Assembly (NCBI GenBank): GCA_048498135.1 | Contig: JBEHYO010000001.1 | Location: 1 to 64,000 of the forward strand | Direction: 5' to 3' | Length of the DNA: 64,000 nt | Origin: Dokdonella_A sp937902695 | GTDB lineage: Bacteria > Pseudomonadota > Gammaproteobacteria > Xanthomonadales > Rhodanobacteraceae | Shown: one piece after another, positions 62,464-64,000 of the stretch | Layout of the letters: every line of letters begins with the position of its first letter | Position numbering within the stretch: the first letter of the stretch is position 1 | Position numbers and translations under genes: made by a program | The notes under the pieces: generated by a model | Told to the model about the DNA's origin: nothing | What the model saw: only the letters and a program-made list of their open reading frames with translations | Database searches by the model: none

Positions 62464-63320
62464 GCGCCGTCGCCGAGCGTCTCTATCGCAAGCGCCGCAT
62501 CGTCAACGCGTGGAATCTCCTTGCGTCGGGCGCATGCGCGGCGTTCGGCCTGTTCTGGCTGATCTGGATCCTCTGGACGACGCTGAAGACCGGCCTCGCC
62601 GCGATGAAGCCGGCGCTCTTCTACGAGATGACGCCGCCGCCGGGCGCCGACGGCGGCATCGCGAACGCACTCTTCGGCAGCCTCATCATGAGCCTGGGCG
62701 CGATCCTGATCGGAACGCCGATCGGCGTCGCCGCCGGCACGTATCTCGCCGAGTTCGCGAAGAAGCGCGCGATCGGCGAGACGATCCGCTTCGTCAACGA
62801 CATCCTCCTGTCCGCGCCGTCGATCGTGCTCGGCCTCTTCGTGTACACGCTGGTCGTGCGCCAGACCGGGCACTTCTCGGGTTACGCCGGCTCGCTCGCG
62901 CTCGCGCTGATCGTGCTGCCGGTCGTCGTGCGCACGACCGACGAGATGCTGCAGCTCGTGCCGAGCCAGATGCGCGAGGCGGCGCTGTCGCTGGGCATCC
63001 CGCAATGGAAGGTGACGATGCAGGTGCTGTACCGCTCGGCGCTGCCGGGCATCGTCACCGGCATCCTGCTCGCGCTCGCACGCATCTCCGGCGAGACCGC
63101 GCCGCTTCTCTTCACCGCGCTCAACAACCAGTACTGGACGGCCGACCTGACGTCGCCGATGGCGAGCGTTCCGGTCGTGATCTTCCAGTATGCGATGAGC
63201 CCGTACGAATCGTGGCATGCGCTGGCCTGGGCCGGCGCGTTCGTCGTGACCGTATTCGTCCTGCTGCTCAGCGTCGTCTCCCGCGCGATACTTCTGCGCA
63301 ACAAGGTGCCCAATGACTAA
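62460..63320 (+). CDS. pstA: Phosphate ABC transporter permease PstA
   Basis: A 286-residue permease subunit pairing with PstC. Helices and the EAA-loop (MREAALSLGIPQWKVTMQVLYRSALPGIVTG) are typical; GETAPLLFTALNNQYWTADL before the last helices is a PstA signature. The start overlaps the pstC stop. The protein ends VPND with TAA at 63318-63320, and the pstB start lies 8 bases inside its end, so all three are coupled. Confidence 0.96.
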   Translation: MSAVAERLYRKRRIVNAWNLLASGACAAFGLFWLIWILWTTLKTGLAAMKPALFYEMTPPPGADGGIANALFGSLIMSLGAILIGTPIGVAAGTYLAEFAKKRAIGETIRFVNDILLSAPSIVLGLFVYTLVVRQTGHFSGYAGSLALALIVLPVVVRTTDEMLQLVPSQMREAALSLGIPQWKVTMQVLYRSALPGIVTGILLALARISGETAPLLFTALNNQYWTADLTSPMASVPVVIFQYAMSPYESWHALAWAGAFVVTVFVLLLSVVSRAILLRNKVPND

Positions 63321-64000
63321 TTCCGCCGCCTTCGCTCTCTCGACGCCGGGGCAGTCCGCCGCGGCGGCCGCCTCGCCCGCGGCCGCGCGGGTGCCCAAGA
63401 TGGCCGCGCGCAAGCTCGATTTCTTCTACAACGGCTTCCACGCGATCAAGAACGTCAGCCTCGACATCGCCGAGAAGCGCGTCACCGCGCTGATCGGACC
63501 CTCGGGCTGCGGCAAGTCCACCCTGCTGCGCGTCTTCAACCGGATCTATTCGATCTATCCCAAGCTCGAGGCCAGGGGCGAGGTGATGCTCGACGGCGAG
63601 AACATCCTCGACGCGAGGTACCCGCTGAACCGGCTGCGCTCGAAGGTCGGCATGGTGTTCCAGAAGCCGGTGCCGTTTCCGATGTCGATCTACGACAACA
63701 TCGCGTACGGCATCCGGCATTACGAAAAGCTCTCGCGCGCCGACATGGACATCCGCGTCGAGCAGGCGCTGCGCCAGGGCGCATTGTGGGAGGAGGCGAA
63801 GGACAAGCTGAAGCAAAGCGCGCTCGGCCTCTCCGGAGGCCAGCAGCAGCGCCTGTGCATCGCGCGCGCGGTCGCGTTGAAGCCCGAGGTGATCCTTCTC
63901 GACGAGCCGACCTCGGCGCTCGATCCGATCGCGACCGGCAAGATCGAACAGCTCGTCGCCGAGCTCAAGGAACACTTCACGATCGCGATCGTCACGCACA
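63313..64000 (+). CDS. pstB: Phosphate ABC transporter ATP-binding protein PstB, 3' end outside window
   Basis: ATPase of the phosphate importer; 229 codons are visible of about 280 expected. Walker A is GPSGCGKST, the Q-loop block is VGMVFQKPVPFPMSIYDNIAYG, the signature LSGGQQQRLCIARA, and Walker B VILLDEPTSALDPI is followed by the switch region IVTH at the window edge. The first 25 residues (Ala/Ser/Pro-rich) extend the usual start; an internal start is possible but the overlap with pstA favours 63313. phoU is expected downstream. Confidence 0.96.
   Translation, partial: MTNSAAFALSTPGQSAAAAASPAAARVPKMAARKLDFFYNGFHAIKNVSLDIAEKRVTALIGPSGCGKSTLLRVFNRIYSIYPKLEARGEVMLDGENILDARYPLNRLRSKVGMVFQKPVPFPMSIYDNIAYGIRHYEKLSRADMDIRVEQALRQGALWEEAKDKLKQSALGLSGGQQQRLCIARAVALKPEVILLDEPTSALDPIATGKIEQLVAELKEHFTIAIVTH

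Overview
The window is a GC-rich, densely coded chromosomal segment from a gammaproteobacterium. It is most likely a member of the Xanthomonadales, near Rhodanobacteraceae/Dokdonella. The clues are two secreted proteins carrying the 'RIFADGF' signature I associate with that group, dispersed REP-like palindromes of the Xanthomonadales kind, the rnfB-nth pair, and many 4-base start/stop overlaps. No rRNA, tRNA, IS element, phage gene or CRISPR array was seen. The taxonomic call is inference.

Layout. 1-2041: M13 metallopeptidase, cut at the window edge. 2150-6720 (minus): a five-gene redox operon (di-haem peroxidase, porin, FMN-binding protein, ApbE flavin transferase, four-helix membrane protein) behind a candidate Fur box. 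6860-12148 (minus): a DUF423 protein and a GldA/GldF/GldG-like ABC system with a DUF4340 partner. 12346-15644 (minus): DUF3025 protein, acyltransferase and RimO. 15794-17914: TPR-GGDEF diguanylate cyclase, followed by a repeat-rich gap. 18583-24424 (plus): an eight-gene, almost fully overlapping operon: dienelactone hydrolase, HIT protein, pxpB-pxpC-pxpA, DUF969, DUF979 and pyroglutamyl peptidase. It looks like a complete route for releasing, importing and opening 5-oxoproline. 24511-31009 (minus): M14 peptidase, three exported proteins of unknown function, dcd and Mrp/ApbC. 31125-39651: DUF2147 protein, MetG, a large secreted repeat protein (minus), a soluble RnfB-like ferredoxin with nth, and a small exported protein. 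39734-40774 (minus): porin.

The most unusual part is 41399-58931. It begins with a RiPP metallophore (bufferin/HvfABC type) cluster whose precursor peptide carries two canonical EF-hand calcium loops between its two pairs of EG(K/S)CG motifs. Directly downstream is a tandem array of six paralogous TPR-sulfotransferase genes (seven modules, one of which has lost its cofactor-binding motif). Then comes a second large secreted protein paralogous to the one at 34091-37561. The window ends with RNase T, an FmdB zinc ribbon protein and the phosphate uptake operon pstSCAB (pstB cut by the window edge).

Several genes (rnfB, rnt and possibly others) have a -10-like hexamer 6-8 bases before the start codon and no ribosome binding site, which suggests leaderless transcripts. 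Two families of dispersed palindromic repeats fill most of the longer gaps.
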